A program made the translations under genes and the position numbers. DNA of 64,000 nucleotides. Origin: Enterobacter oligotrophicus (GTDB lineage Bacteria > Pseudomonadota > Gammaproteobacteria > Enterobacterales > Enterobacteriaceae). A model generated the notes under the pieces. That model saw only the letters and a list, made by a program, of their open reading frames with translations. It searched no databases and was not told the DNA's origin. Every line of letters begins with the position of its first letter. Position 1 is the stretch's first letter. Positions 1 to 8,020 of this stretch are shown one piece after another. The stretch covers positions 1,426,001-1,490,000 of the forward strand of contig NZ_AP019007.1 of the NCBI RefSeq assembly GCF_009176645.1. Direction: 5' to 3'.

Positions 1-218
1 TGAAATTGCCTGCCATGCTGGTGAAGGTAAAAACACCGGAGTTGCCGCTGCATCTCGCAGGTGAAACGCAGCGACAGGATCTAAGCTGGCAGATAGCCAT
101 TGAACCACAGGGGATGGTGGCTCGCGGTGCTGACAACGACGGGCAGTTACGCGCCTTCGTGGTCAGTGAAGATCGGATGAAGGAGGCTTTTGCTCTGCTG
201 AAATCGTTGCCTGCATAA
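1..218 (+). CDS. norW: Nitric oxide reductase FlRd-NAD(+) reductase, 3' end only
   Basis: Only the last 72 or so codons are in the window; the gene starts to the left. The readable C-terminus contains [19 protein letters not shown] and ends in FALLKSLPA, which I recognise as the C-terminal domain of NorW. NorW is the FAD-dependent NADH:flavorubredoxin oxidoreductase that passes electrons to the NO reductase NorV in the cytoplasm. In E. coli norW is followed convergently by hypF; here about 4 kb of extra genes lie between them. A good Rho-independent terminator follows 50 bp after the stop. Confidence 0.93.
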   Translation, partial: KLPAMLVKVKTPELPLHLAGETQRQDLSWQIAIEPQGMVARGADNDGQLRAFVVSEDRMKEAFALLKSLPA

Positions 219-267
219 CCCTCCGTCTCTTACCACGCTTACTTAACCTTCGGATTTTATTATCCAC

Positions 268-294
268 AGCCCCGATGTCCTGGGGCTTTTTTTT
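268..294 (+). terminator. Rho-independent terminator after norW
   Basis: Stem AGCCCC (268-273) pairs with GGGGCT (282-287), with an 8-base loop and a run of eight T. It lies 50 bp past the norW stop and closes the norVW unit. Confidence 0.85.
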
Positions 295-420
295 GCGTAT
301 TTTATTCAACATATAAATACAAAGCAGATAAATCATCGCTATCATTCCTTTTATTATTTCTTCCATCAATATATAAATGCGGAACACCTGAAAAACATTA
401 ACCTGTTTTATTCCCTGATT

Positions 421-453
421 CCGGCTTACGCTGAAAAGGTATTCCTCAGCCGG
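421..453 (+). promoter_or_regulatory. Hairpin over the ribosome binding site of the small ORF
   Basis: CCGGCT (421-426) is an exact inverted repeat of AGCCGG (448-453). The right arm runs into the GGAG Shine-Dalgarno of the ORF that starts at 463, so folding of the leader could limit its translation. The structure is seen; a regulatory role is inference. Confidence 0.45.
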
Positions 454-462
454 AGATATCCC

Positions 463-621
463 ATGGCCACCTTTACCAAAGAACTTAACTATCTTTCCAG
501 CTATTTTAAACAGGCAAAGAAAGTGGAACCTGTTTTATTTCGCTGGTTTTACCTGAGCCCGGAAGCGCGTATAGAGCGCCTGCGCGAACTGATGATGCCG
601 GTGAGCCGCGTTAAACGGTAA
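463..621 (+). CDS. SgrT-like small protein, 52 residues (tentative)
   Basis: This short ORF has a good Shine-Dalgarno (GGAG, seven bases before ATG) and is closed at once by a strong terminator. The product begins MATFTKELNYLSSYFKQAKK and continues with FRWFYLSPEARIERLRELM. The pattern (aromatic-YF, an AK pair, an LRW/FRW core, then R..L..LM) resembles SgrT, the 43-residue peptide encoded inside the SgrS RNA that inhibits the glucose permease PtsG. I compared it with SgrT from memory, not by alignment. The neighbours support the idea: an EIICB permease follows, then an SgrR-family regulator. Unlike sgrS, no room is left between the stop and the terminator for a 3' base-pairing segment. It could also be an unrelated small amphipathic protein. 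Confidence 0.6.
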   Translation: MATFTKELNYLSSYFKQAKKVEPVLFRWFYLSPEARIERLRELMMPVSRVKR

Positions 622-622
622 C

Positions 623-660
623 CGTAACAAAAAACGGCTCTGGTGCCGTTTTTTGTTACG
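623..660. terminator. Strong bidirectional terminator after the small ORF
   Basis: Perfect 16-bp arms, CGTAACAAAAAACGGC (623-638) and GCCGTTTTTTGTTACG (645-660), enclose a 6-base loop. The A6/T6 tracts inside the arms allow termination on either strand. It separates the small ORF from the downstream PTS gene, so the small ORF is likely a separate short transcript. Confidence 0.85.
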
Positions 661-834
661 CTAAAAGCGGAACTCTTTATTAATTGCTTCATTGTTTATC
701 TGAAGAATGATTTGCTTAACAAATATAACTTAAATTTATTTATTCGGTGTCACATTTTTATTCAAGCCTCTTTCATCTCAAAATAAAAGCTGTTATTTTT
801 CGACGTGAATTAAGTCCTTTTGGAATCCTATCTC

Positions 835-2325
835 ATGAACGCATTCAGTTATCTGCAACGTCTGGGTAAAGCCCTGATGCTGCCTATCGCAACCTTACCG
901 GTTGCAGCCATATTATTACGCCTCGGCCAGCCTGACGTTTTTAATATTCCCTTTATCGCCAGTGCGGGTGGCGGGATCTTCGACAGTCTACCGCTGTTAT
1001 TTGCGTTGGGTATTGCCATTGGTCTGGCGAAAGACAATGCAGGCGCAGCGGCACTCGCCGGTGCTGTCGGCTTCCTGGTGCTCACCAAAGCCACGGCGGT
1101 AATTAACGCATCAATTAACATGTCCTTCTTCGCCGGGATCATTGCGGGCGTGGTGGCAGGCCACTGCTACAACCGCTTCTCAAACACTAAGCTGCCAGAT
1201 TTCCTCGCATTCTTCGCCGGTAAACGCCTGGTGCCGATCATGACCGGGTTAATCTGTCTGTTTATCGCCTGGATCTGTGGCTACGTATGGCCTTCCGTAC
1301 AACACGGGATTGATACCTTCAGCCTGCTGGTGTCACGCAGCGGCGAGCCAGGCTGGTTTATCTATGGCGTACTTAACCGTGCGTTGATTCCATTTGGTCT
1401 GCACTACATCCTGCACTCTGTCTTCTGGTTCAGCCTGGGTGATTGCCTGAAAGTCACCTACGATGCGGCAAGTGCAGTACACAACATCTGCCTTGCGCCG
1501 GATGTGGTGAAAGGCCTTGTCGTGGGCGGTGCGGTGCCGGGTATCGACGGCTCCAGCATTACCCAGATTGCCACCGATCTGACCCGTGGCGATCTCAACC
1601 GCTTCTTCGCGGGCGATCCGCATGCCGGTGTTTACATGGCGTGGGCGTACCCCATCTTTATGGGTGGTCTGCCAGGTGCTGCGCTGGCAATGTACTTTGC
1701 TGCGCCAAAAGCACGCCGTTCTGCGGTAGGCGGGATGCTGCTCTCCGTTGCGCTGACGGCCTTCCTGACCGGTATCACCGAGCCAATCGAGTTCTCCTTC
1801 CTGTTCCTCGCCCCTGCCCTGTATGCGCTACATGCAGTGCTGGCTGGCGTGAGCATGGTGATCGCCAACAGCCTCGGCGTGCTGCATGGCTTTGGTTTCT
1901 CGGCAGGGCTTATCGATTTTGTCCTGAACTGGGGACTCGCCACAAAACCGTGGATACTGATCCCGCTGATCGCCCTGTTCTTTGTGATTTACTTTGTGGT
2001 GTTCAGCTTCGCTATTCGCTTCTTCAAACTGAAAACGCCGGGCCGCGAAGATGATGACACCGTAACAGGCGATTCTGACGATCAGAGCGAAGCCATCGCA
2101 CACTATATTGCTGCGCTCGGCGGCAAACAGAACCTGAAAATTGTCGATGCCTGCATTACGCGTCTGCGTTTAACGCTTGTGGACAACAGCGTGCTGGACG
2201 AACCCGCGCTGAAAGCGCTGGGTGCCAAAGGCATTCTGAAGATGGGTTCCCAGAATGCGCAGGTCATTCTGGGACCACAGGCGGAAAGTATAGCGCTAAA
2301 GATACGCGCGCAAATCGATAGCTAA
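835..2325 (+). CDS. PTS sugar permease EIICB, NagE-like, without EIIA domain
   Basis: Inner-membrane sugar transporter of the glucose/N-acetylglucosamine PTS family, 496 residues from the ATG at 835. A TTG 15 bases upstream is also open but less likely. The EIIC membrane domain fills about residues 1-400 and has the ITEPIEFSF signature. The EIIB domain follows, with the phosphorylated cysteine in DACITRLRL at residue 440. The sequence resembles NagE along its length, but the EIIA domain found at the NagE C-terminus is absent, so phosphate must come from another EIIA such as Crr. The substrate cannot be told from sequence; N-acetylglucosamine, glucose or a related hexose are possible. An SgrT-like ORF lies upstream and an SgrR-family gene downstream on the same strand. 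Confidence 0.85.
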   Translation: MNAFSYLQRLGKALMLPIATLPVAAILLRLGQPDVFNIPFIASAGGGIFDSLPLLFALGIAIGLAKDNAGAAALAGAVGFLVLTKATAVINASINMSFFAGIIAGVVAGHCYNRFSNTKLPDFLAFFAGKRLVPIMTGLICLFIAWICGYVWPSVQHGIDTFSLLVSRSGEPGWFIYGVLNRALIPFGLHYILHSVFWFSLGDCLKVTYDAASAVHNICLAPDVVKGLVVGGAVPGIDGSSITQIATDLTRGDLNRFFAGDPHAGVYMAWAYPIFMGGLPGAALAMYFAAPKARRSAVGGMLLSVALTAFLTGITEPIEFSFLFLAPALYALHAVLAGVSMVIANSLGVLHGFGFSAGLIDFVLNWGLATKPWILIPLIALFFVIYFVVFSFAIRFFKLKTPGREDDDTVTGDSDDQSEAIAHYIAALGGKQNLKIVDACITRLRLTLVDNSVLDEPALKALGAKGILKMGSQNAQVILGPQAESIALKIRAQIDS

Positions 2326-2334
2326 CGCAGTTCC

Positions 2335-2364
2335 TTATTCCCTCTCCCGCAGGAGAGGGAATAA
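2335..2364. terminator. Perfect hairpin between the PTS gene and the SgrR-like gene
   Basis: TTATTCCCTCTCC (2335-2347) and its exact complement (2352-2364) enclose a 4-base loop. No T-run follows on either strand, so this may be an attenuating or mRNA-stabilising stem rather than a full Rho-independent terminator. Confidence 0.5.
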
Positions 2365-2452
2365 AACCGGAACACTTTACACATCCAAACCTTATTTATT
2401 CCGCAAAAAAACCTACACTCTCACCATCCCTCTCTTATTACCGGTACGCCGC

Positions 2453-4120
2453 ATGCGACAGCTTCAAAAAATCCGTCAGTATCAACGGCTTTATCAGCAC
2501 TACGGTGCAGAGCCAAAGCCCACGACCATTGCCGAAGTTGCCGAGGTGGCGCTGTGCAGTGAACGCCATGCCCGCACGCTGCTGCGCCAGCTTGCACACA
2601 GTGGATGGCTAAGCTGGAATGCACAACCGGGGCGCGGGCACCGCGCCCTATTGCATTGCCTGGCGACCACCAGCGAACTCAGCGCGCCGTTAATGCATGC
2701 CTGCCTTGAGAAAGGGGATTATCAGAGCGCCCTGCAACTGGCCGATGGCGATCCGGCGAGCCTCCACCACATTATTACGCCGTTTCTTGGTGGCAAATGG
2801 CTCAAGCACCAGCCGACATTACGCATTCCGTGGTATCGCCCGTTGACCTCACTTCACCCGGCGTTGCAGCGGCGTCGCGCTGAGCAACATATCATCTGTG
2901 CGGTTCACGCAGGTCTGACACGCTATGCTCCCGGTCAGCCACAACCGCTCCCCGATTTAGCTCACCACTGGGATGCCAGCGATGACAAACGCTGCTGGCA
3001 TTTTTATCTGCGTAGCGGCGCTCACTGGCATAACGGACAGCCCATCAGTGATGGCGATATTCTGTTTGCGCTGCAACAGATGCTCACGGACCCGGCTCGT
3101 AACGCAGGGCTAAAACATGTCCAGAGCGTGTCGCTGGTTGCCCCCTGGTATCTGGAGATCACGCTGGACACGCCTGACGCGATGCTGGCACACCGCCTCG
3201 CCCATCACGTTTGCCGTCTGCCGCATCCGCAGCAGCCGGATATCGGTGCCGGGCCTTTTGCTATCGCCCATCACCATTCGCATTATCTGCGCCTTGAGCG
3301 GCAGCCCTGGTACTTTGCTGCCCATCCACTCCTGCACGCGATTGAATTCTGGCGAACCCGTACTGAGGCGCAAAAACCCGCGTGGATAACCGTCGGAAAA
3401 GGACAGAACGCGCAGGAGGCTGCGACTTCCACCAGCGGTGGATTCGCCTGGTTGATGATGAATGCAAATCTTCCCCAGCCGCAGGCAATCTGGCTGCGCC
3501 AGGCGATCCAGACGATTAATCAGCAAAAATTTTCCCATCGGAACGATCTGGAAACCCGCACGGAAATTCTTCCTGGCCTTAACACGCCTCGTTCTCCGGC
3601 CATACCTGACGTGCCACTTCCCAAAACGCTCACGCTGGTCTGCTACCACACACCGGAACTGCGTGAACTGAGCGACACATTACGCACGCATCTCAAAAAA
3701 CAGGGCTGTGAGCTGATCATCGCCTGGAAGGATCGTGACGAATGGCATGCCCCCGAAGCCCTGGAAAAAGCCGATCTCCTGCTTGGCGACTATCTGGCGG
3801 GCGAGCTACCCGGTTTTGCTCTGGCAGAGTGGTTTACCGACGAACCGGCGTGGGCCACGGCACTGGGGGGAAAAGTGTGGGATGAAGAGAAGCAGAAACT
3901 GATGGCATACTGCGAGAGCGAGGAGAGTCTGGATCGCAATCTGGCCCCCTTCTTCCGGCATTTACTGGAAAGCGGCGCATGTACGCCGCTGTTTCACTAT
4001 CGCTACCGCATCAATACCATGGAAAATGTGCAGGATATTGTGCTCACTGCCGGTGGCTGGCTTGATTTCACGCGCGCCTGGCTACCTTCTGGTCAGGAAC
4101 GCACTACCAGTGCATCGTAG
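2453..4120 (+). CDS. SgrR-family transcriptional regulator
   Basis: The protein has 555 residues. An N-terminal helix-turn-helix region (about 20-65, with LCSERHARTLLRQLAHSGWL) is followed by a domain like the periplasmic oligopeptide-binding proteins, with RSGAHWHNGQPISDGDI near residue 185 and a GGWLDFTRAWLP C-terminus. This layout is that of SgrR, which activates the sRNA gene sgrS when sugar-phosphates accumulate. It is clearly divergent from E. coli SgrR, and its place beside a PTS gene rather than next to setA/leu suggests a paralogue. A likely job is sensing a sugar-phosphate and controlling the small ORF or the PTS gene (inference). The Shine-Dalgarno is poor. Its last 28 bp overlap the convergent nickel permease gene. 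Confidence 0.8.
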   Translation: MRQLQKIRQYQRLYQHYGAEPKPTTIAEVAEVALCSERHARTLLRQLAHSGWLSWNAQPGRGHRALLHCLATTSELSAPLMHACLEKGDYQSALQLADGDPASLHHIITPFLGGKWLKHQPTLRIPWYRPLTSLHPALQRRRAEQHIICAVHAGLTRYAPGQPQPLPDLAHHWDASDDKRCWHFYLRSGAHWHNGQPISDGDILFALQQMLTDPARNAGLKHVQSVSLVAPWYLEITLDTPDAMLAHRLAHHVCRLPHPQQPDIGAGPFAIAHHHSHYLRLERQPWYFAAHPLLHAIEFWRTRTEAQKPAWITVGKGQNAQEAATSTSGGFAWLMMNANLPQPQAIWLRQAIQTINQQKFSHRNDLETRTEILPGLNTPRSPAIPDVPLPKTLTLVCYHTPELRELSDTLRTHLKKQGCELIIAWKDRDEWHAPEALEKADLLLGDYLAGELPGFALAEWFTDEPAWATALGGKVWDEEKQKLMAYCESEESLDRNLAPFFRHLLESGACTPLFHYRYRINTMENVQDIVLTAGGWLDFTRAWLPSGQERTTSAS

Positions 4121-5115
4121 CCGCGCCAGCGGTAGTTGACCATAGAGATCAGCCAGCAGGCGACAAACAGCCCGACCACCACGAATCCGGCGTTGCCCAG
4201 GTTATCATTAACCGCACCAATGAAATCCCAGACGCCGCCGCTGAGGGAGAATTTATCCATCAGCAAACCCAGCGCTTCCAGCCCGCCGATAAACAGCGCC
4301 ACCACTACCGATGTGCCGGTGATGGTCATGTTGTAGTAGAGCTTGCGCTGCGGTTTGTTAAACGCCCAGCCATAAGCGCCCACCATCAATAAGTTATCCA
4401 GGGTATCCACCAGCGCCATTCCGCTGGCAAAAAGTGCCGGGAAGATCATAATCGACCACACCGACATGCCACTGGAGGCGCTGGCGGCGGAGATCCCCAG
4501 CACACCAATTTCTGTGGCGGTATCAAAACCCAGCCCAAACAGGAAGCCAACCAGGTACATCTGCCAGCTCTTGTTCACCAGGCGAAAGGTCGCACCAAAC
4601 AGCCAGTTCATCACCCCACCCTGAACCGGAAGCGTCGTATCACTGCTGACCGCGCGTCCTTTTTTCAGCGCCTGAAAACTGTGCCAGACGCCACGCAAAA
4701 TCACCATATTGACCAGCGCCATCGCCAGCAGGAAAGTGGCTGAAACGGCGGTGCCAATCAGGCTGCCGGTTTCGTGGAACCAGGCCATGTTTTTCTGAAA
4801 CGCCGTGGCGGTAGCGGCAATAGCAATGGAGGCCAGCACTACGATGGTGGAATGTCCGAGGGAAAACCACGCACCCACGCCGGATGGACGCTTGCCCTGC
4901 TGCATCATCTTACGAGTGACGGTATCAATCGCCGCAATATGGTCCGCATCAACCGCATGACGCAGGCCATAGCACCAGGCCAGCAGGCTTGCCGCCATCA
5001 GCGCCGTGCTGCCGCTGAAGGTTTTCCACGCCCATCCCCAGGCCAGCAGGTTGGCCATTATCAGAGCCAGCAGCAGGAACGCTGCGCGAGGTTCATTGCG
5101 TAAGAGTCGTAACAT
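4093..5115 (-). CDS. Nickel/cobalt transporter, NiCoT (HoxN/NixA) family
   Basis: Inner-membrane permease of 340 residues with about eight hydrophobic segments. It carries the NiCoT signature HAVDADH at residues 53-59 (the nickel-binding HX4DH motif), followed by SLGHST and GLGFDTATE. The ATG at 5115 is chosen because it begins the hydrophobic protein; the frame stays open further upstream inside hypF. It lies one base after the hypF stop, so it is almost certainly cotranscribed with hydN-hypF. This placement implies dedicated nickel supply for hydrogenase maturation when formate hydrogenlyase is made. E. coli has no such gene here and relies on NikABCDE. Nickel versus cobalt preference cannot be decided from sequence, but context favours nickel. 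Confidence 0.9.
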   Translation of the reverse strand: MLRLLRNEPRAAFLLLALIMANLLAWGWAWKTFSGSTALMAASLLAWCYGLRHAVDADHIAAIDTVTRKMMQQGKRPSGVGAWFSLGHSTIVVLASIAIAATATAFQKNMAWFHETGSLIGTAVSATFLLAMALVNMVILRGVWHSFQALKKGRAVSSDTTLPVQGGVMNWLFGATFRLVNKSWQMYLVGFLFGLGFDTATEIGVLGISAASASSGMSVWSIMIFPALFASGMALVDTLDNLLMVGAYGWAFNKPQRKLYYNMTITGTSVVVALFIGGLEALGLLMDKFSLSGGVWDFIGAVNDNLGNAGFVVVGLFVACWLISMVNYRWRGYDALVVRS

Positions 5116-5116
5116 T

Positions 5117-7333
5117 TTAAGTCCTTTGTGAACATGACCGGGCAGCGGCAACCACCGCCTGCCCGAAGGAAATCGCCCCGTCACCCGCAGGCAGATGATG
5201 AGGAAAAAGAAGCGTAAAGTCAGAGAGGTAATGGCGCAGGCGCGTGCGCAGCAGGCGGTTATGTAACACGCCACCGCTGAAGCAGATTGTCGACAGCGAT
5301 AAGCGTCGGGCATGGCGCGCAGCGAGGTCCGCCAGCCCTTTTGCCAGCGCATCATGAAACGCCCATGCGCGCTCGCAGGGGTCCGCCTGCCAGCCCAGCC
5401 ACTGTTGCCAGAAAAGCGCAAGATTATCCACCGACAGCGTGACGGGGTGTTTTACGCCTGCGCATGTTGCTGCCAGCGCTTCCAGCCTGCACGCCGCTTC
5501 GCCTTCATAGGTTTGTGTTTCAATGCCCAATGCACAGGCCACCGCGTCGAAAAGGCGACCACAGGACGAGGCCAGTTGCGCATTTACACCACGAGAAATC
5601 GCCGTCGCCAGCAGCGGCCAGTTTTGCCGCTGAACAACGTGCGTTTCCGGATACTGCTGCCAGCCAGGCACAAACGCCAGGCAGTGGGCGAGAAGATTAC
5701 GCCACGGCTGCCTGGCCGCCAGATCGCCACCCGGTAGCGCCACGGCAGGCAGCCCGCCCAGATGTTCGCACTCAAGATAATTCACCCGCAGACACTCGCC
5801 GCCCCACAGCGCGCCGTTTTCGCCCATGCCGATCCCATCCAGCGTTAACGCGATAACATCCCCGCCGTCGAGCGGCCAGCCGTTTTCTGCCAGGCACGCG
5901 GCTGCGTGAGCGTGGTGATGCAGTACGGTTTCGACAGGCAACGCCTGCGTTTCCGCCCACTGGCGAGCGCGGTATCCCGGATGAGCATCGCACACGACGC
6001 GCTCTGCCTGAAAAGCATAGATCTGCTGCATGACCGACAGCGCTGAGCGCCACTGCGCGTCAACGCCTTCGTCACTGAGATCGCCGAAGTGCTGGCTCAG
6101 CACCGCCTGGTTCCCGCGCACCAGGCAGAAGGTGTTTTTCATCTCTGCGCCAGTGCATAACATAGCGGGGATATTGCTAAAACCGGCGGGTAACGTGATG
6201 GCATCCGGCACGAAACCTCGCGCACGACGCAGGATCGCACCGTCATCATCCATCACCGAATCATCCATCCGCTGCAGGATGTCGCGGTTGTGCAGCAGAA
6301 AGCCGTCAGCGATCTCCGAAAGTTCTTCCAGCGCCTGCTGATTACCAATGGCGGGCGGGCGACCGCTGAGATTGCCGGAGGTCATCACCAGCGGGTGTGG
6401 GCAATCCATCATCAACAGATGTTGCAGCGGGTTCGCAGGCAGCATGACACCAATGCAGCCCAGACCTGGCGCAATCGCCTCAGGAAACGCAGGCAGACAC
6501 GTTTTTGGCGTAAGCACAATGGGAGCAGCGGGAGCGTGTAACAGCGTCTGAACCGACGCCGGCAGGTTATCCGCCTGCGGGATCATCACCGCCAGCGGCT
6601 TCGCCGGGCGCTGTTTACGTGACCGCAGTTTTGCTACTGCCTCTGGGTTGAGCGCATCGCAGGCGAGGTGAAAACCGCCCAATCCTTTGACCGCCACAAT
6701 ACCGCCGTCTTTTAACATCGCGACCGCCGCGCTCAGCGCCTGTTCACGCGTGGCACGTTTATCTCCCGAACGCCATTCAAGCTCCGGACCGCAGTCCGGG
6801 CAGGCAACCGGCTGCGCGTGAAAGCGCCGGTCGGCAGGGTTGCGGTACTCCGTTTCACAGGGCACACAGAGCGGGAACGGGGCCATTGCCGTGGCCGGGC
6901 GGTCATAGGGCATTGCGCGGATAATGGTAAAACGCGGGCCGCAGTGGGTGCAGTTGATAAACGGATAGCGATAACGGCGCTCGCGAGGATCGCGCATCTC
7001 TGCCAGGCATGCGGGGCAGGTGGCGGCATCCGGCACAATTTGCGTGTCCATCGCCCCACTCGCGCTGTGACGGATGGTGAATTCGTCTGGCAGCGTTGCC
7101 CAGTTAAAAGGCTGAGAGTCTATTTCATCAATACGCGCCAGCGGTGGGCAGCCCTGGCGCAGCCTTGTGATAAAGGCCCCACCCTTACCCGCGAGGCGTA
7201 CCAGCACGCCTTCTCCATCGTTACAGACATCGCCCGCTAGCTGAAGCTGATGCGCCAGCTGCCAGACGAAGGGCCGAAATCCGACGCCCTGCACTTTGCC
7301 GCGCACCCGCAACTGTATGCCGTTACTGCCCAT
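5117..7333 (-). CDS. hypF: Carbamoyltransferase HypF, hydrogenase maturation
   Basis: Cytoplasmic enzyme of 738 residues (E. coli about 750) that uses carbamoyl phosphate and ATP to carbamoylate the C-terminal cysteine of HypE, the first step in making the CN ligands of the NiFe centre. Domains in order: an acylphosphatase-like N-terminus ([17 protein letters not shown]); two zinc fingers of the CxxC-X18-CxxC type at about residues 105-185; a YrdC-like domain (about 200-380); and a Kae1-like C-terminal domain with [14 protein letters not shown] and CFSGGVLHN. It lies 6 bp downstream of hydN and one base upstream of the nickel permease, forming a three-gene maturation operon. Confidence 0.97.
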   Translation of the reverse strand: MGSNGIQLRVRGKVQGVGFRPFVWQLAHQLQLAGDVCNDGEGVLVRLAGKGGAFITRLRQGCPPLARIDEIDSQPFNWATLPDEFTIRHSASGAMDTQIVPDAATCPACLAEMRDPRERRYRYPFINCTHCGPRFTIIRAMPYDRPATAMAPFPLCVPCETEYRNPADRRFHAQPVACPDCGPELEWRSGDKRATREQALSAAVAMLKDGGIVAVKGLGGFHLACDALNPEAVAKLRSRKQRPAKPLAVMIPQADNLPASVQTLLHAPAAPIVLTPKTCLPAFPEAIAPGLGCIGVMLPANPLQHLLMMDCPHPLVMTSGNLSGRPPAIGNQQALEELSEIADGFLLHNRDILQRMDDSVMDDDGAILRRARGFVPDAITLPAGFSNIPAMLCTGAEMKNTFCLVRGNQAVLSQHFGDLSDEGVDAQWRSALSVMQQIYAFQAERVVCDAHPGYRARQWAETQALPVETVLHHHAHAAACLAENGWPLDGGDVIALTLDGIGMGENGALWGGECLRVNYLECEHLGGLPAVALPGGDLAARQPWRNLLAHCLAFVPGWQQYPETHVVQRQNWPLLATAISRGVNAQLASSCGRLFDAVACALGIETQTYEGEAACRLEALAATCAGVKHPVTLSVDNLALFWQQWLGWQADPCERAWAFHDALAKGLADLAARHARRLSLSTICFSGGVLHNRLLRTRLRHYLSDFTLLFPHHLPAGDGAISFGQAVVAAARSCSQRT

Positions 7334-7339
7334 CGCGGC

Positions 7340-7885
7340 TTAAAACAGCAGTGACGACGAGGTGTCGAACGCCGCGCGACGGCGTTTTTCGGCGCTCATC
7401 TGCTCAAGTTTATCGCGATCCACGCAGACCAGCGCGTGTGTCGGACAGGCTTCCATGCAGGCCGGTCCGGCTTCACGATGGTAGCAGAGGTCGCATTTGT
7501 TGGCTTCGGCCTTCTCCGCGCGCACGCTCAGCCCGAGACCGCTGTTGCGCACGACCGGGCGAACAACCACCTCCATCGCACCGTACGGGCAGGCCACCAC
7601 ACAGGTTTTGCAGCCAATGCAGCGCTCCTGCATCACATGCACAAACCCTTTTTCACGTTTAATCGCCCCGTTTGGGCAGACATTCGCGCACGGCGCATCT
7701 TCGCACTGGCGGCAAATCGCTGCTGTCGAAATGTTCACACCCTTAATCACGTGAATGCGCGGCAGGAAAGTGTCCGGGGTCAGGGAGGCGCAATCCTGCT
7801 CCGCCTGATGAGATACAACACATGCGACTTCACAGGTCCGGCAACCAATACACTTACTGGCATCGGCCATCATAAAACGGTTCAT
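7340..7885 (-). CDS. hydN: Four-cluster ferredoxin-like protein HydN
   Basis: Electron-transfer protein of 181 residues from the ATG at 7885, which starts MNRFMMADASKCIGCRTCEV and is preceded by GGAGAAG. A further in-frame ATG at 7909 is less likely. Four cysteine motifs are present (CIGCRTCEVAC, CRQCEDAPCANVC, CIGCKTCVVAC, CDLCYHREAGPAC), giving up to four 4Fe-4S clusters. HydN supports formate dehydrogenase H activity and full hydrogenase 3 activity. It is a paralogue of HycB in the same window. A candidate sigma-54 promoter and FhlA-like repeats lie upstream. Confidence 0.95.
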   Translation of the reverse strand: MNRFMMADASKCIGCRTCEVACVVSHQAEQDCASLTPDTFLPRIHVIKGVNISTAAICRQCEDAPCANVCPNGAIKREKGFVHVMQERCIGCKTCVVACPYGAMEVVVRPVVRNSGLGLSVRAEKAEANKCDLCYHREAGPACMEACPTHALVCVDRDKLEQMSAEKRRRAAFDTSSSLLF

Positions 7886-7920
7886 CTGCTTCTCCAGCAT
7901 AACAGTCATGCGCGGAGCTA

Positions 7921-7936
7921 TTCATAAACCGTGCCA
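7921..7936 (-). promoter_or_regulatory. Candidate sigma-54 promoter of hydN-hypF-nickel permease
   Basis: On the minus strand TGGCAC (7936 to 7931) is a perfect -24 element. At the -12 position the sequence is ATGAA instead of TTGCA, so GA replaces the usual GC. It lies 36 bp before the hydN start, and FhlA regulation of hydN-hypF is established in E. coli. The imperfect -12 lowers confidence. Confidence 0.55.
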
Positions 7937-7981
7937 GTTTTTAACATGTTGATTTATTGAGATTAAAAAGAAGAGGCCGTG

Positions 7982-8020
7982 CTGTCATCGTCAGAAGTGA
8001 CGATGACAGCTGTCGACGTC
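7982..8020. promoter_or_regulatory. Candidate FhlA upstream activating site; also a hairpin after ascG
   Basis: CTGTCATCGTCA (7982-7993) and TGACGATGACAG (7998-8009) form a perfect 12-bp inverted repeat, followed directly by CTGTCGACGTC. The core CGCTGTCGACGT/AGCTGTCGACGT recurs in the hycA-hypA intergenic region, pointing to a shared regulator, FhlA. It lies about 50-85 bp upstream of the hydN sigma-54 promoter. The same hairpin sits at the 3' end of ascG and may also help end that transcript. Confidence 0.6.

Noticed and set aside
308..381. Two similar ATATAAAT stretches (near 310 and 371) as direct-repeat binding sites
   Set aside because: Short and A/T-rich in an A/T-rich gap; likely chance or -10-like sequence, not enough to claim an operator.
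163..387. 74-codon minus-strand ORF with a hydrophobic N-terminal part next to norW
   Set aside because: It runs through the norW terminator and into the norW coding end, has no ribosome site and an implausible Lys/Arg-rich tail. It is an A/T-rich accident.
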